A program made the position numbers and the translations under genes. A DNA stretch of 64,000 nucleotides from assembly GCA_002633005.1 (NCBI GenBank), contig NMRA01000187.1, positions 421,644 to 485,643 of the forward strand, given 5' to 3'. This document shows positions 1 to 11,300 of this stretch, one piece after another. This DNA comes from Phoronis australis (Eukaryota; Phoronida; Phoronidae). Numbering within the stretch: position 1 is the stretch's first letter; every line of letters starts with the position of its first letter. The notes beneath the pieces are model-generated. The model did not search any database and was not told where the DNA came from. It saw only the letters and a list, made by a program, of their open reading frames with translations.

Positions 1-3000
1 CGATATCTCGCCCTCCACGTGTTTTGCAAAATCACGGTGCGCTGAAACCGCAACAAGCAAACTGCTGCTTCCAATAAAGTGGTGAGATGGAGCAGACAGC
101 TTGATATGGAATACTGGTTCTACGTAATTTAAAACTGAAAAGAACTCTTTTCCATACGAACTGTCGCACACAGACGTTTTTATCATCCATTTACCTGTAA
201 CAGGTATATCCGCTAGGTGAAATTCACCAAAGAACACACCGACCGTAAATATTCTGTTAGCCAATTGTTTCATCGTGTAGCCGTTAGGTTCGATTAGTGA
301 AACATTTAACTTACAAGACGATGAACATGGCTCCAGTGTTTCCGAATCCAGTCGGATGCACATTACTCTGTACTTTACAATTTCGGATTGTTTGTACAAC
401 TCTTTGTCCGTCTTTATGAGCAACATGGAACGATTTCGTCGTATTTTTATCAAAGAGGAATTTGACAAACGGAACCTAATTGCTGAATTTTCTAAAGTAA
501 ATTTGACTGTTCCTTCTGCCTGGGGCTTGTCACCTGGTATGAACAAGTTAAACGTGGCCACGGTATGCATTTTTGTCATTACAGACGACGCAGTGGAAAG
601 TGGATACAAGAATTTGGTATCTTGTAAACTGTATAATGAAACATTACACACAGAATCTGAGTCTATGGTCTTTAAAAGATGCAAGGCGATGACGCATTCT
701 GAGTTTGTGTAGCACACGTTTGGAACCAAAAATACATGGGGGACAACTGGGAGTTTCGAAGTTTGTTCTGTCACCGCTATGTCGTCTTGGGTTATGCGTG
801 GATGGTCTTCTACCATACGAGGCCTTCTCACAGCTGGGAAGTAGAAAACGACGGCATGCTGACCTGGTCTTTGGGAATTGAATGCCTTCACCACAGCTCT
901 TTGATGTCCCCGCACAATGGCTGATCGTTTGAATAAAATGCTCATACATGTCGGCTTACTTTCAATAATATTATCATGATACACTGTCGCTCGATTGCTT
1001 GCGACATCCACGTGTTTAATGTCGTCAACTGGTTTTAGTTCTATAGAGCTTCGATCTGGTTTGAAGCCAGATAGTCCATATATCTCTGTTACGCTCATTC
1101 CAGTAATAGGAACAGCTGCAGACCACTGACATATCTGCAACGAGTACTGATATTCGGAATGGTTTTCAACGTGTACTGTCATGCGAAAAAAAGTCTGTTT
1201 GTCCTCTGCTTTGTAATTTTTCGACACAATTGATAAAGCTGCAGTCCCGTATCCTAAGCCAGCTATTTCAATGTTGTTTGTTTCCAATGGCAATTTAAAA
1301 AAATAAGTCTTCATGCTGTCGGTAAATACAAACTGATAATCACCAATCACAGTATTGTGATTGCGGCAACGAAGCTTGATGTCCATGTTGATAGACCTGT
1401 CTATCAACATGGTCGATGATTGAGACAGTGCTTGGAGAATGACGGCGACAGCGTGGGTAGGTAACATGCTACCTTCTGCTTTCATTTGAATACTTAGCCA
1501 ATTCCAGATACGAACTGCTTCCTTGTGATCTTGTCTAATGACTGATACTAGTAGTCCATATGCCGTGGTCTCTATTTCTTTGGCCGATACAGGAGCATTG
1601 ATATCGCCTGTAGACCAGTACATTTTGTTACCTTCTATTATCGCCATAGCTGTAAGTATATCATGTGCCAAGTCCATCACTGTGCTATTGGCTACGTGAA
1701 GCGCGTAGGTCGCTAATGAGATTGCATGAACGTCGTTTAGATCGTCTATTTGGTGATAAAGATAGTCAGTACACAGCTTTATGGCTTCCGCAATACCATC
1801 TGAACCAATGTCCAAATTTTCTACTAAGGCTATCAACACATGCGCGCTGATGGCAACTCTGTCACTTTGTGCGATGATTTGAATTTCGGGATACGAAACA
1901 TTTCCCGGCTCGTGGAAGAAACCATCGCTATTTTGATGCATTAAAATCCATTTTGTCGCTTTTATTAATACGTCTTCGTCGACAAATATGAATGAACGAG
2001 CTTGGTGAAGCACCTTAGCTGTCAATGATGTTAGCCATAGATTTCCACCTCCCGTCTCCTTAAGAAGTGCACCGAAAGAGCCGTCTGGATGTCTGACAGC
2101 AAGTTGCTGCTGATACGTAAGGGTCATCTTTCTTAAAATTGTTTTCCTTAAATCGGGACTAGTCGTTGATGATTCGTCCAGATATTTAAGTAACAATGTG
2201 TCTGAAAAGAGTGAAATTGCATTGCGCTCTCCGAATACACGGTTAAAAGCCAATACTGTCTCCAGTGAATTTGCAACAGCGACCACGACGTCAGAGACGA
2301 AAGAAGACATCTTGCCAGAATTGGTCAGGGCACCTAGCGGCACAAACTGATCTGAAGTCGATAAGTTTTGTCTCAAATCTATCAATATAATACTTACGAA
2401 GGTCTCAAGCACCCCTTCTGGTTCGACCATTATTTTCCCTGTCACAGCATGCGACGCACTTGACGATAATGCCGTGGCTGTTAACGTTATATTACCCAGC
2501 ACTTGTGGGTATATCCAAACCTTTACAGTTGCGGTCTCTCCTACTTTGATGAGTGAAGGTATTGTTATTGGCTTTGACTTCCAACGGATCTTTTGACCTG
2601 AAGTGCCCATTTCGTCGTATCTTACAAGAAAGTCATTCGATTGCCAAAGAGAAATTTCTGCTCGCTTTTCAGATTTCTCCAGATTGGACACTGAAATTAT
2701 CAACAAAAATTCCTCTCCTTTCTTTAGAGCTTCCGGGTAATGCATCAATATTAACAGTGCTTTGCGCACATTAATTTCGTTTTTCTCAGCAATTAAACCG
2801 AATCCCGATGTACTGCTCAAGGTGAATATGCTGAGAGTAAGGCGCGTACATTCACCTGGTGCTTTTACGATCTTACACACAATGCCGTTGTCATTCGTTG
2901 GCCCAAATATCCACAACCAATGCAGCGGAGACACTGACCAACGTGAAGTAGCGCTTTGTGAACAAAACTTCGATGGCGTCTTCCGATTTGGCTGCGTCAT

Positions 3001-4956
3001 GACCACATAACCATCCGTTAGTATACGGAGGCCACTATTAAAAAAAATACTCCGCGAGTCCGTTAGCCACATTCTGCACAAGTCTCCATTGCTTACCAAG
3101 GGATCGTCACCGAGAGATGTGGACGAAACTGATTTGATGAATATCGCTAGTGATTCATATGTCAAAACACTCTGATAAGTTTGGGACTCAGTTGCAAGAA
3201 CTGTGACGTATGAACCTGGCTTCGCAGATACGCAGGCCAACATCTCCTCCTTTGAATACAACACATTTTTCGTTGCTCCATCGTCAGCTACAAACTTCAC
3301 ATAGACTGGGTTTGTTTGACTGCAGTCAACTGTAAATTCCAACATACTTGCTGCTAGCTCATCACTGATGACGAAATACGCACCAAAACTGCATTCAGGC
3401 GAATACTTGGGAGTCATCTGACGAACAACAACATATGTATCTTCCGAAAGTATTGCGCTGCTGCTTTCAACAACCTGACCACGGCAGACAAAAAGGTAGT
3501 AAAATGGCATGGTGCCCACTTTGTGCAAGACTTCTACCACAAATCTGGCCGTCTCTCCGCATGCAAAGTGTTCCACCACGGCAGATACTTGTATAGTTTG
3601 ACGAGTTTCAGACGTGAACTGTTCAACGGAAAACCGTTTTGTAGTAGATTTCAGCTCAGCTAATATGATCACTAAACCCTGAAGGTCGGTGGTGTCAAAC
3701 GCAAAATTGATAGTGCTACCCTCTTTTGCATCATCGGTAAAGAATGTGCGTATCCTTGGCGCTTCAGAGATATCACGTGACCGTCCTTTTAAAGTAAACT
3801 TCAAATCACCCCACTCGTTTTCTGCAAGACTTCGGTTGAGAAATTCAACTTGAAGAGCTCCAACGTATGTTGTCCCTCTCACGTAAAACGGTGGAGACCT
3901 TTTCAAAAACTTCAGCTGCACTTCATGTTGGTGAAGACCTACAAAGGCAGTCTCCTTTTCTCTATTTCCTGTCAAATACTCTGAAACTGTAGCTATAATT
4001 ACCATGACACCTACGTCCCCAGTTTTAAATCCATTCATACAATGGGCTACAAAATCGTCTTCAATCGTGTACTCCAAGATTCCAACGAATTCCTTACTTG
4101 AGTACACAGTAGCCATTGGGCCATTTTCTTGATAACTACGCACTGAGCATGATATTTCCACTTTGAGCGACCCCACAACCTTTGAGTCCTTTTCGTATGT
4201 AGCAATCACCGTAACTGGAAAACCAGTATTCCCATAAACGTAGTATCTAGGCGCTTCAATTGCAACTTTGAAGAAGGTCCTTGCTAACTCTTCAACTTTA
4301 AAAATAATTGCTTCCTCAAGAACGTAACCACATGTTGACACTCTCACTTTCCAATCGCCAGTTGTTATTGTTCCAGCCAGTTCCATTTCACCTCGTGTTA
4401 CCCCTGTTACAGGCTGCATATTTATCCACTCTTTTACTTTGCATCCGTCGGGGTCAACAACAGTAACGTTCATCTTGCAAGAAACATCACACGGAAGCAG
4501 CAACTGTGTTTCTGAACGTATACAAAATACCTCAAACGTAACTATTTCCGTTGGCTGATAGACCAGCTTATCGGTTTGAATGAACGAAATCGTTGGTTGT
4601 AAAGCAATTCTGACATCAGTCGAATTGTAGAATTCAAAATCGCCACCTTTCAATCTACTTGATATCAAATAGCCTGATCCTGGAGTTGTACCCACAGGGA
4701 TAACCATGAACAGTATCACGCTTGACTGGTCAGCAGGCACCAAAGTTGACGCAAACGTTATGGGGTCTGTACTGTGTCCTCGCGAATAATGAAAGGATAG
4801 ATTCCATTCCGATGTAGTTGCACGAGGCATAAATAGGTTTAAAGACGCAGTACATCTAGCACCAACATAACATGTTACTGGAATGGTCGCCATGTAGGAC
4901 ACAGATGACACTGTTGGAAGGATATATTTAGTGACCAACAGCGCGATAATGAACAT
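1..4956 (-). CDS. Alpha-2-macroglobulin/TEP-family secreted protein with tandem TEP units, single exon, C-terminus beyond window
   Basis: Read from ATG at 4956 the frame stays open for 1652 codons to base 1, so the gene continues outside the window. Residues 1-19 form a signal peptide (MFIIALLVTKYILPTVSS). MG-type domains follow, then the family hallmark VEPEG (about 845-850), an alpha/alpha-toroid TED region with HPDGSFGAL (about 953-961) and DGFFHEPG, and a receptor-binding domain with GMSVTEIYGLSGFKPD ending near residue 1375. Where GCGEQ is expected (about 870-890) there is no Cys or GCGEQ, so no thioester can form. From about residue 1395 the N-terminal MG domains restart: TDKLVYQPTEIV at 128 recurs as TDKELYKQSEIV at 1516, with matching cysteines. 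TEP proteins act in protease trapping or innate immunity; some relatives (C5, Drosophila Mcr) also lack the thioester. The absence of introns is unusual beside its neighbours. Family assignment is secure; function is inference. Confidence 0.9.
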   Translation of the reverse strand, partial: MFIIALLVTKYILPTVSSVSYMATIPVTCYVGARCTASLNLFMPRATTSEWNLSFHYSRGHSTDPITFASTLVPADQSSVILFMVIPVGTTPGSGYLISSRLKGGDFEFYNSTDVRIALQPTISFIQTDKLVYQPTEIVTFEVFCIRSETQLLLPCDVSCKMNVTVVDPDGCKVKEWINMQPVTGVTRGEMELAGTITTGDWKVRVSTCGYVLEEAIIFKVEELARTFFKVAIEAPRYYVYGNTGFPVTVIATYEKDSKVVGSLKVEISCSVRSYQENGPMATVYSSKEFVGILEYTIEDDFVAHCMNGFKTGDVGVMVIIATVSEYLTGNREKETAFVGLHQHEVQLKFLKRSPPFYVRGTTYVGALQVEFLNRSLAENEWGDLKFTLKGRSRDISEAPRIRTFFTDDAKEGSTINFAFDTTDLQGLVIILAELKSTTKRFSVEQFTSETRQTIQVSAVVEHFACGETARFVVEVLHKVGTMPFYYLFVCRGQVVESSSAILSEDTYVVVRQMTPKYSPECSFGAYFVISDELAASMLEFTVDCSQTNPVYVKFVADDGATKNVLYSKEEMLACVSAKPGSYVTVLATESQTYQSVLTYESLAIFIKSVSSTSLGDDPLVSNGDLCRMWLTDSRSIFFNSGLRILTDGYVVMTQPNRKTPSKFCSQSATSRWSVSPLHWLWIFGPTNDNGIVCKIVKAPGECTRLTLSIFTLSSTSGFGLIAEKNEINVRKALLILMHYPEALKKGEEFLLIISVSNLEKSEKRAEISLWQSNDFLVRYDEMGTSGQKIRWKSKPITIPSLIKVGETATVKVWIYPQVLGNITLTATALSSSASHAVTGKIMVEPEGVLETFVSIILIDLRQNLSTSDQFVPLGALTNSGKMSSFVSDVVVAVANSLETVLAFNRVFGERNAISLFSDTLLLKYLDESSTTSPDLRKTILRKMTLTYQQQLAVRHPDGSFGALLKETGGGNLWLTSLTAKVLHQARSFIFVDEDVLIKATKWILMHQNSDGFFHEPGNVSYPEIQIIAQSDRVAISAHVLIALVENLDIGSDGIAEAIKLCTDYLYHQIDDLNDVHAISLATYALHVANSTVMDLAHDILTAMAIIEGNKMYWSTGDINAPVSAKEIETTAYGLLVSVIRQDHKEAVRIWNWLSIQMKAEGSMLPTHAVAVILQALSQSSTMLIDRSINMDIKLRCRNHNTVIGDYQFVFTDSMKTYFFKLPLETNNIEIAGLGYGTAALSIVSKNYKAEDKQTFFRMTVHVENHSEYQYSLQICQWSAAVPITGMSVTEIYGLSGFKPDRSSIELKPVDDIKHVDVASNRATVYHDNIIESKPTCMSILFKRSAIVRGHQRAVVKAFNSQRPGQHAVVFYFPAVRRPRMVEDHPRITQDDIAVTEQTSKLPVVPHVFLVPNVCYTNSECVIALHLLKTIDSDSVCNVSLYSLQDTKFLYPLSTASSVMTKMHTVATFNLFIPGDKPQAEGTVKFTLENSAIRFRLSNSSLIKIRRNRSMLLIKTDKELYKQSEIVKYRVMCIRLDSETLEPCSSSCKLNVSLIEPNGYTMKQLANRIFTVGVFFGEFHLADIPVTGKWMIKTSVCDSSYGKEFFSVLNYVEPVFHIKLSAPSHHFIGSSSLLVAVSAHRDFAKHVEGEIS

Positions 4957-5206
4957 TGTCGTACGATGATCACTTTCTGGAAAGGATTGCGTCAGATATG
5001 CTTCTAATTCGTGGCACGCGACAGTGCTCGTGAAACTGAATGCCTCTCGTGATTTTTTCCGTCGTTGTCACGAGCATCATCAATTGTTGATTAATTATTT
5101 AATACTTCGGTCCATGTTTACTTAAAAGCAATGCTTTGATCAATTCACATAGGAATAGGAAGGTTTGCCTCATTTTTTGCGCATTTTGACATGGCACCGA
5201 TTTTCA

Positions 5207-5360
5207 TAGCCAGCCAGATAGCTGTAAGAAGACTACGGTCAAAATACAGCTAGGTACCACTGAGTGTTTTTCTTCCGTAGACCTAGCCAGCCAGCTAGCT
5301 GTATGAAGATTGTCGTCAAAATAAAGCTAGGTACCACTGTGTGCATTTCTTCCGTAGACC
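5207..5360. repeat. 77-bp tandem duplication
   Basis: Two adjacent copies, 5207-5283 and 5284-5360, each begin with TAGCCAGCCAG and share AGCTAGGTACCACTG and TTCTTCCGTAGACC. They have diverged at several bases. The second copy runs into the first unit of the larger 700-bp duplication. Confidence 0.8.
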
Positions 5361-6740
5361 CCGAAATTCCACACAGCCAGGGTAGTTCTGCTAGTCACCT
5401 CGCCGCGAAACTTGTATCAACATGTAAAGCTTAAGACCGGACGGGGGTGCATGAAAAATATGGTAATCAACCGACACTCACCTTGCCCGTTACAGCCGTT
5501 TAAGTGAAAAACAATGCGATAAACGTCATTTTCTTGCGAAGCTCTCCGCCTTTTCTAAAAATTGAAAAGTATGTCGTCGTTTGGAAAACAGTGCGCTCGT
5601 GTCACACGCACGCGCCATTTCCTAATTTTTGCGACATCTCTCAGGAGATGATGATATGAGCTTGGCAGCAGCAAAATTTCTTCTGAAATTCGGTTTTTCG
5701 GAATCAAAATTCTAAAAACTTATAATGAAGTGAAACCAGTTCCGATAATTTGTTACGCAACCTCGTGAAAGGATAACAGTTGATTGAAGAATCGGCGAAA
5801 AAAGAAACTAGCCAATAGGTGACGCAATATTTCATGGCGCCGAAAGCCGTCGCTAAAGATCGCTCCACAACTTTAGCAGCAGAATAACGGTAGAACGCCT
5901 TTTTTTCCAACACCGTTAAATAATTCAGTTTACTCAAAGAAGACTGTAGTTTTTAATGATACTAATTTTGTGTCAGATTTTATCTTACCACTTTTTTTTA
6001 CCCACATCAGTGCAAAGCTGTATATTTATATACAGCTTTGTACCAAGGCTACCGTAGACCCCGAAACTGCACACAGCCAGGGTAGTTCTGCTCGTCACCT
6101 CGCCCTGAAACTTGTATCAACATACTGTATAATGCTGATCACCGGACGAGGTGCATGCAAAATCTTGGAATCAACCGACACTCACCTTGTCGGTTACAGC
6201 AGTTTAAGTGAAAAGTAATTTAATTAACGTCATTTTCTTGCGTAATCCTCCGCCTTTTCTAACAAAGAAAAGTTATTTCGTGGTTTCGAAACCAATTCGC
6301 TCGTGACACGCGCACGCGCCATTTCCTAATATGCGACATCTCTCGGGAGATGATGATAGCTTGGCAGCAGCAAAATTTCTTCTGAAATTCGATTTGCTGG
6401 TATCAAAATTCTAAAAACTTATAATGAAGTGAAACCAGTTCCGGTAATTTGTTGTGACGTGTACGCAACCTCGTGAAAGAACAACAGTTGATTGAAGAAT
6501 CGGAGAAAAAAGAAACTGGCCAATAGGTGACGGAATATATTTCATGGCGCCGAAAGCCAACGCAGAAGATCGCTCCACAACTTTAGCAGCAGAATAAAGG
6601 TAGAACGCCAATTTTTCCAAAACCAGAAAATAATTTTACTTACTCAAATATGCGTGTAGGTTTTAATGACACTAATTTTTGTGTCATATTTTATCTGGTC
6701 AGTTTTTTTTACCCACATCGGCGCAAAGCTGTATATTTAG
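5354..6740. repeat. ~700-bp tandem duplication (two diverged copies)
   Basis: The segment beginning GTAGACCCCGAAA at 5354 recurs at 6054, and similarity continues through to the pair ACCCACATCAGTGCAAAGCTGT (about 6000) / ACCCACATCGGCGCAAAGCTGT (about 6713). Copy 1 is about 5354-6053 and copy 2 about 6054-6740. Substitutions and small indels are scattered, so the duplication is not recent. No protein similarity is seen. Confidence 0.8.
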
Positions 6741-6750
6741 TATACATTAA

Positions 6751-6873
6751 GCATGCGCAATGCGCAGTTCACAGTGGTGCTACCGTTTTTTTTAGTCCGC
6801 CCAATTTTTGTTACGAAAAGGTTCACAAAGTTAGGAATTCGAGACCCCACATATTGAAGGCTGTGCGCGCATG
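6751..6873 (+). mobile_element. Internally deleted MITE of the GCATGCGCGCACCCAG family
   Basis: The element starts GCATGCGC and ends CTGTGCGCGCATG, degenerate forms of the terminal inverted repeats of the full-length element at 9002-9246. The right half (CCGTTTTTTTTAGTCC, AATTCGAGACCCC) matches that copy. Most of the left interior is missing, so this is a deletion derivative. Confidence 0.7.
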
Positions 6874-6918
6874 GATCACATTTGTTTTGGCCGAGTACGA
6901 ACTTTCAAATCAGCGCAC

Positions 6919-7057
6919 ATGTAAACAACGACATATTGATCGACAATTCGGTTTATTGTCTCTAAACCATTGGAATACTGTGAACTTTGGTCGTTTGTCT
7001 TGAGAATAGTTTAGAGACAATAAACCAAAACGTCGATCAATATATCGTTGTTTACAT
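6919..7057. repeat. 49-bp inverted repeat (hairpin-forming)
   Basis: Arm 6919-6967 (starting ATGTAAACAACGACATATTG) is the near-exact reverse complement of 7009-7057, separated by 41 bp. Only a few mismatches occur across 49 bp. It could be a foldback MITE. No coding content is implied, although both strands give similar short peptides because of the symmetry. Confidence 0.85.
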
Positions 7058-8306
7058 AGAAATAATTTATTACGCGCTAATTTTAAATTTCGCCGCACTG
7101 ATAGACTTGGTATTCCTGTTGGTCGGGTAACCGAAATAGAATCAAATCACTGTAAGGAATATTACGGGACCATTTTACGCAAGTGACAGGTCTAACACAG
7201 TCGATGACAAACATGACGAAATGCAGCGTCTAACAAATCTCACACTCAAGTCCCGGCAATCCGGTCGCTCAAGGAAACCATGCACGCCCACTCGGTGCCA
7301 GTTTCTTTGTCATCTTTCTAAATGTTAATGTTCATTAAGAGCCACTAGGATTAGAAATTCATCCATCAAATCCATGATGTATTCGTACTCAAAATATTGA
7401 CACTCATCTTGAGTTTGCACGAAAGTAGAATAGAAAATGTCAAACAACTTTTTCGAGTTCGATAGGACCAAAAGTGAGAGCTCCGCAGGGCCCTGGTTTG
7501 CGTTTGGAGATTTTTTGAGGCAGTGATTTTTTAAAAAGTCACCTCAGTGATATGAACTGTAAAAATAGTGCGGGATAATTTCCAATTTTACAACTTCAGC
7601 AGTCCACTGAGGTGGTTGACTGTATCCCACTTGCCCCAGCAAATGAAGTTCAATTAAACGCCGGTCATGGACGGGCGTCTGAATGGTCGCTCCGAAAGAG
7701 CCATATTGTTAAAAAAAACTACCTTAGGTACGCTGTGAAGCTTCACTAAAAGCGAGGGGCAATGCTTTACTTGAAACAGTGATGAGCAGGTTTCAACATG
7801 AGTTTCAGGTGCAGATCAGAACCTACGCCATTTGTGACCAGTACGAAGGTGCTCATATTGTGTTATTAGATGCGGCTGTTGAAGCATCTATCGACAGCGA
7901 CATCTGTTGCCATTTGTGAAGACAACCGTGCATGATACCGGCAAGCTGCAACTTGCTCATTATTCTGCCAAACCACAATCACTGATCGATTTGCGTTAGC
8001 AGAACGAAGAACAGTGTGTTCTGGATATGAGTGCAGTCACTGGCCATGTAATCGACGCTTCTTGGTAACATACTCGAAGCCAGCACTTTTAACTGACAGC
8101 GTACATTTGTCGACTGAGAGGTGGCGCTCAAAATTGGAAAAACCCAAAATTCCCAATCCACTATTGTGAGTGGTAGTAGGAATTTCCCGGCAGCTTTATT
8201 GATCACGTACCATCCCGCGCAGCTGCTCACCACCAATTTCGAAGAAATTTCAACTCATTTTTTGACTGTACCGTGCTCACGCTTGGAAATTCATCGCGAA
8301 AAATTG

Positions 8307-11300
8307 ATGAGTAATGAAGCCGAGACAACAGATTCCGAGGACAAGGAAAAATCAAAACGAGAAAGAGGTCGGCTGGCATCGAAGCGATATCACGAGAGGA
8401 AGGGGCAGCGAATTCAACAACTAATAGAGGTATAACGGGAGGAGGGCAATGACTCGACAAAGTGAAACTAAAAGTTTCAATACACAAAAATAATTTAAGA
8501 AGATGAAGAAGTCATTTGTTTTTTGTTTGTTTTTTACGTTACACTGGCACCACACACGGCAGAAACACAAAAGCGTATGCCAGTCGCTAATTCTCATTTT
8601 CCAAATCCAGCGAACTCAGTCGGGTAAGTTTTATATAAGAGAAGTTCACCAGATTGGCCACCGAAGACCAAAGTACTAGTCAAAAACACTGAAAAAAAAA
8701 TTAAATAAAAAAATATAATAAAAGAACACTGACATACCAACTGATTTGTCAAAGAGCCCAAAACTGCAACTTTGATCGCATCTGTGAGAAACTGTGCGGA
8801 CCACGGCACGAGGCCACAACTAGTCAGACCGCATGGAAGAAACAGCCTCGAGAAAATACATGTTTGAGCCTAACTCAAAAGGACTTCAACGAGTACAACA
8901 GTTAAGGAATGCAACGTAAAGTCCGCAAGCTGTTGTGGCGCAATGTCCATCCAAAGAATAGCGCTAACGAAGAAACGAATGCTGCTTATTAAGCACACGC
9001 CGCATGCGCGCACCCAGGTGGGCTCGCGGGCTCGAACGAACTCCCATTTGGCGAAATGGGCAAAAAGGTCCGCCTAAGAGAAACAAAAAGTCCAAGAAAA
9101 CGAGACAAAAGTCCACTGAAAAATTCACAGACGCACAGTGAAGGTGGTACTCCGTTTTTTTTAGCCCTCCCGCTTTTTTGTCAGCAAAAGGTCCACATCG
9201 CCAGAAATTCGAGCCCCCCCACATTAAAGGCTGGGTGCGCGCATGCGCCGTCATAAAGAGTTTAAATTACCCCACCCCCCACTTTCACTTCCTTTCGCAT
9301 TCGTAATCCTTCAGTTTCTAGTGCACGTTTTTTTCTCACCGTGAAAAGTCTGTCAAGAGGGTGTCGACAGTCTAGGTTGAAACCGCTAAAATTACGTCGT
9401 ATAAAAAGCGTAAGTAGTTCCCAAAAGAGTATAGCTCAGCCACAACGAAGCTTTATCATTCAATGCGAAGAACGGACTTTGGCATGATCTGCCGAGGACG
9501 CACCATCGCCGCAAGGGGAGCCGGGACGTACCCAATAACGGAAAGAACGGACAAAAACGGGAACGGAGTAGAGAAAGTAGCCGGCGCCACGGCTGTTAGC
9601 GGTGCTTATGGCTGGAGATTTTGAAGTGCATATCATAAGCAATTCTACAGGAAATGTGTCTACCAAGGGTCCAACGCACATCACACATTTTTAAGATCTG
9701 AATTTATTTTTCACTTTTCCGTGCGGTCTTACAAAGTCTTCAGTAGGATTTTAGTGTTTTACACGGGCCCCATAATGACATTCGGTAACGCTACCGGAGA
9801 TCGTAAAATGAATAAATGGTCCGTTAACTCCCTGTCCATCCGGCACATTTCTCTTCTGCCCCTCGAATTTCTGGGTACGTCCATTTCATCTGAAAATCCG
9901 CAATTCCCATTTTGGCCCACCTCTTTCATCGGTTGTCTAGTGACCTTCACCCTAGTCTGATAATTTTTCTCTATAAAAGAAGGCACAAGTAAAAAAAAAG
10001 CGAAACAACGCAAGCATAAGCCTAGTCTGTACATCAACACCACTAACCAACAAGGCAAATTTTGAAATGTTTCGTTCCCGGGGGAGACGTACTCTCAGTA
10101 GCCATACGGGACGTGGCGCTAAGAAAGGTGACTTTTTCATAACCTGTTTCCATAAGAAAGGTCGGTTGTCTTTTCCGACAAAAGTCCCAACAAAGGGGTG
10201 CCTTTTGAAAGATAAGGGACTACAAACGGTTCATTTTGCAGTTCCAAACTTAACAAAAAATTCCCTCTCCAATCAACAGAATATCTCTTAATAATGCCAT
10301 CATTTTTAAAAGTTACATTCTCTTCAGATCTCCTTTCCAAGAATCTTTAGAAAACAGTTCAGGGTCTATGCGATAAAAACTTAGAGTGTCATTTTCATGG
10401 AAACTCTCTTACAAATGGATCCCTTTTTCGAGTTCACCCTCGAAATGGGTTAAGATTATCCTTTTTTCCAGCTGCACACCAGGTCAAACAAACAATCAAA
10501 TACCCACCGAATATTTTATTGCATCCTTTGTTAACTATAGAGGTTATGTTAATTGTAAGCTGTCGAAACATTTCTAGAACATAGGCGCACAGATTAAGTG
10601 AACCCAGCGCGCGTTGCCAACGTGCACGAGACAGAGTCGTTTCTTGAGGAACGGCACTTTCGAAACCCAAATTAAAAAAGTGTCATATTACTACTCAACG
10701 TATCGAGTGCATGGCCCCGTAAAGTAAAGACAAACGTGCTTAATTACTGCGTCACACCTGGCATCAGTGTTGATTGCCAGGTAGCGGGGGATTAGTACAA
10801 GATTTTTCCAGGGGTTGCGAAATGACCTTGTACTACCTTCGAATTGGGGAACATTTGTGAGAACGAGTTTGTCCGACAAGCACTTTTCACTTCGGCCGCC
10901 AGTCACTTCAGGCGCAGGTCGCTACCAACCGTAGATTATCGGCCGGTCGGGCAACAGCTTTTGCCCGGCTGCAAATTAGCTAGCTTAAGTTTTTGTCCAA
11001 AATCTGTACAAAGAAAAGACATCATTAACGACGGCCACTCCTTCTGCTTCCCATATACAACAAACGATCGTGATGTCGATCCTTACTTGTTGGCGCATGA
11101 TAGTATAAAACTAAGGTGTACGTAACTGGGAAAAATAACCACAAATTAAAGGCAATGGCAATGGATACCGCTATAAAGTGAATGGTGATGTATTTGAACT
11201 ATTTGTAAAAAGGCGGAATTCTAAGACGTAAAGTACCGGGACACTACATCAAGTAACTTTCGGTCTGCAACTAATTATGATCTTTTTCTTTCAGGATAAC

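Larger units (their letters stand above)
4957..8306. other. Intergenic spacer between the TEP gene and the bZIP gene
   Basis: This stretch separates the divergently transcribed TEP (-) and bZIP (+) genes and should hold both promoters and 5' UTRs. I see no supportable coding exon. It is dominated by tandem and inverted repeats, listed separately. Short open frames at 5704-5937 and 6411-6620 (-) lie at equivalent positions in the two 700-bp repeat copies but differ in frame and ends, which argues against coding. Confidence 0.6.

Noticed and set aside
644-949. 101-codon open frame on the minus strand
   Set aside because: It is a shadow frame of the long TEP reading frame, which is open across the same bases and carries family motifs.
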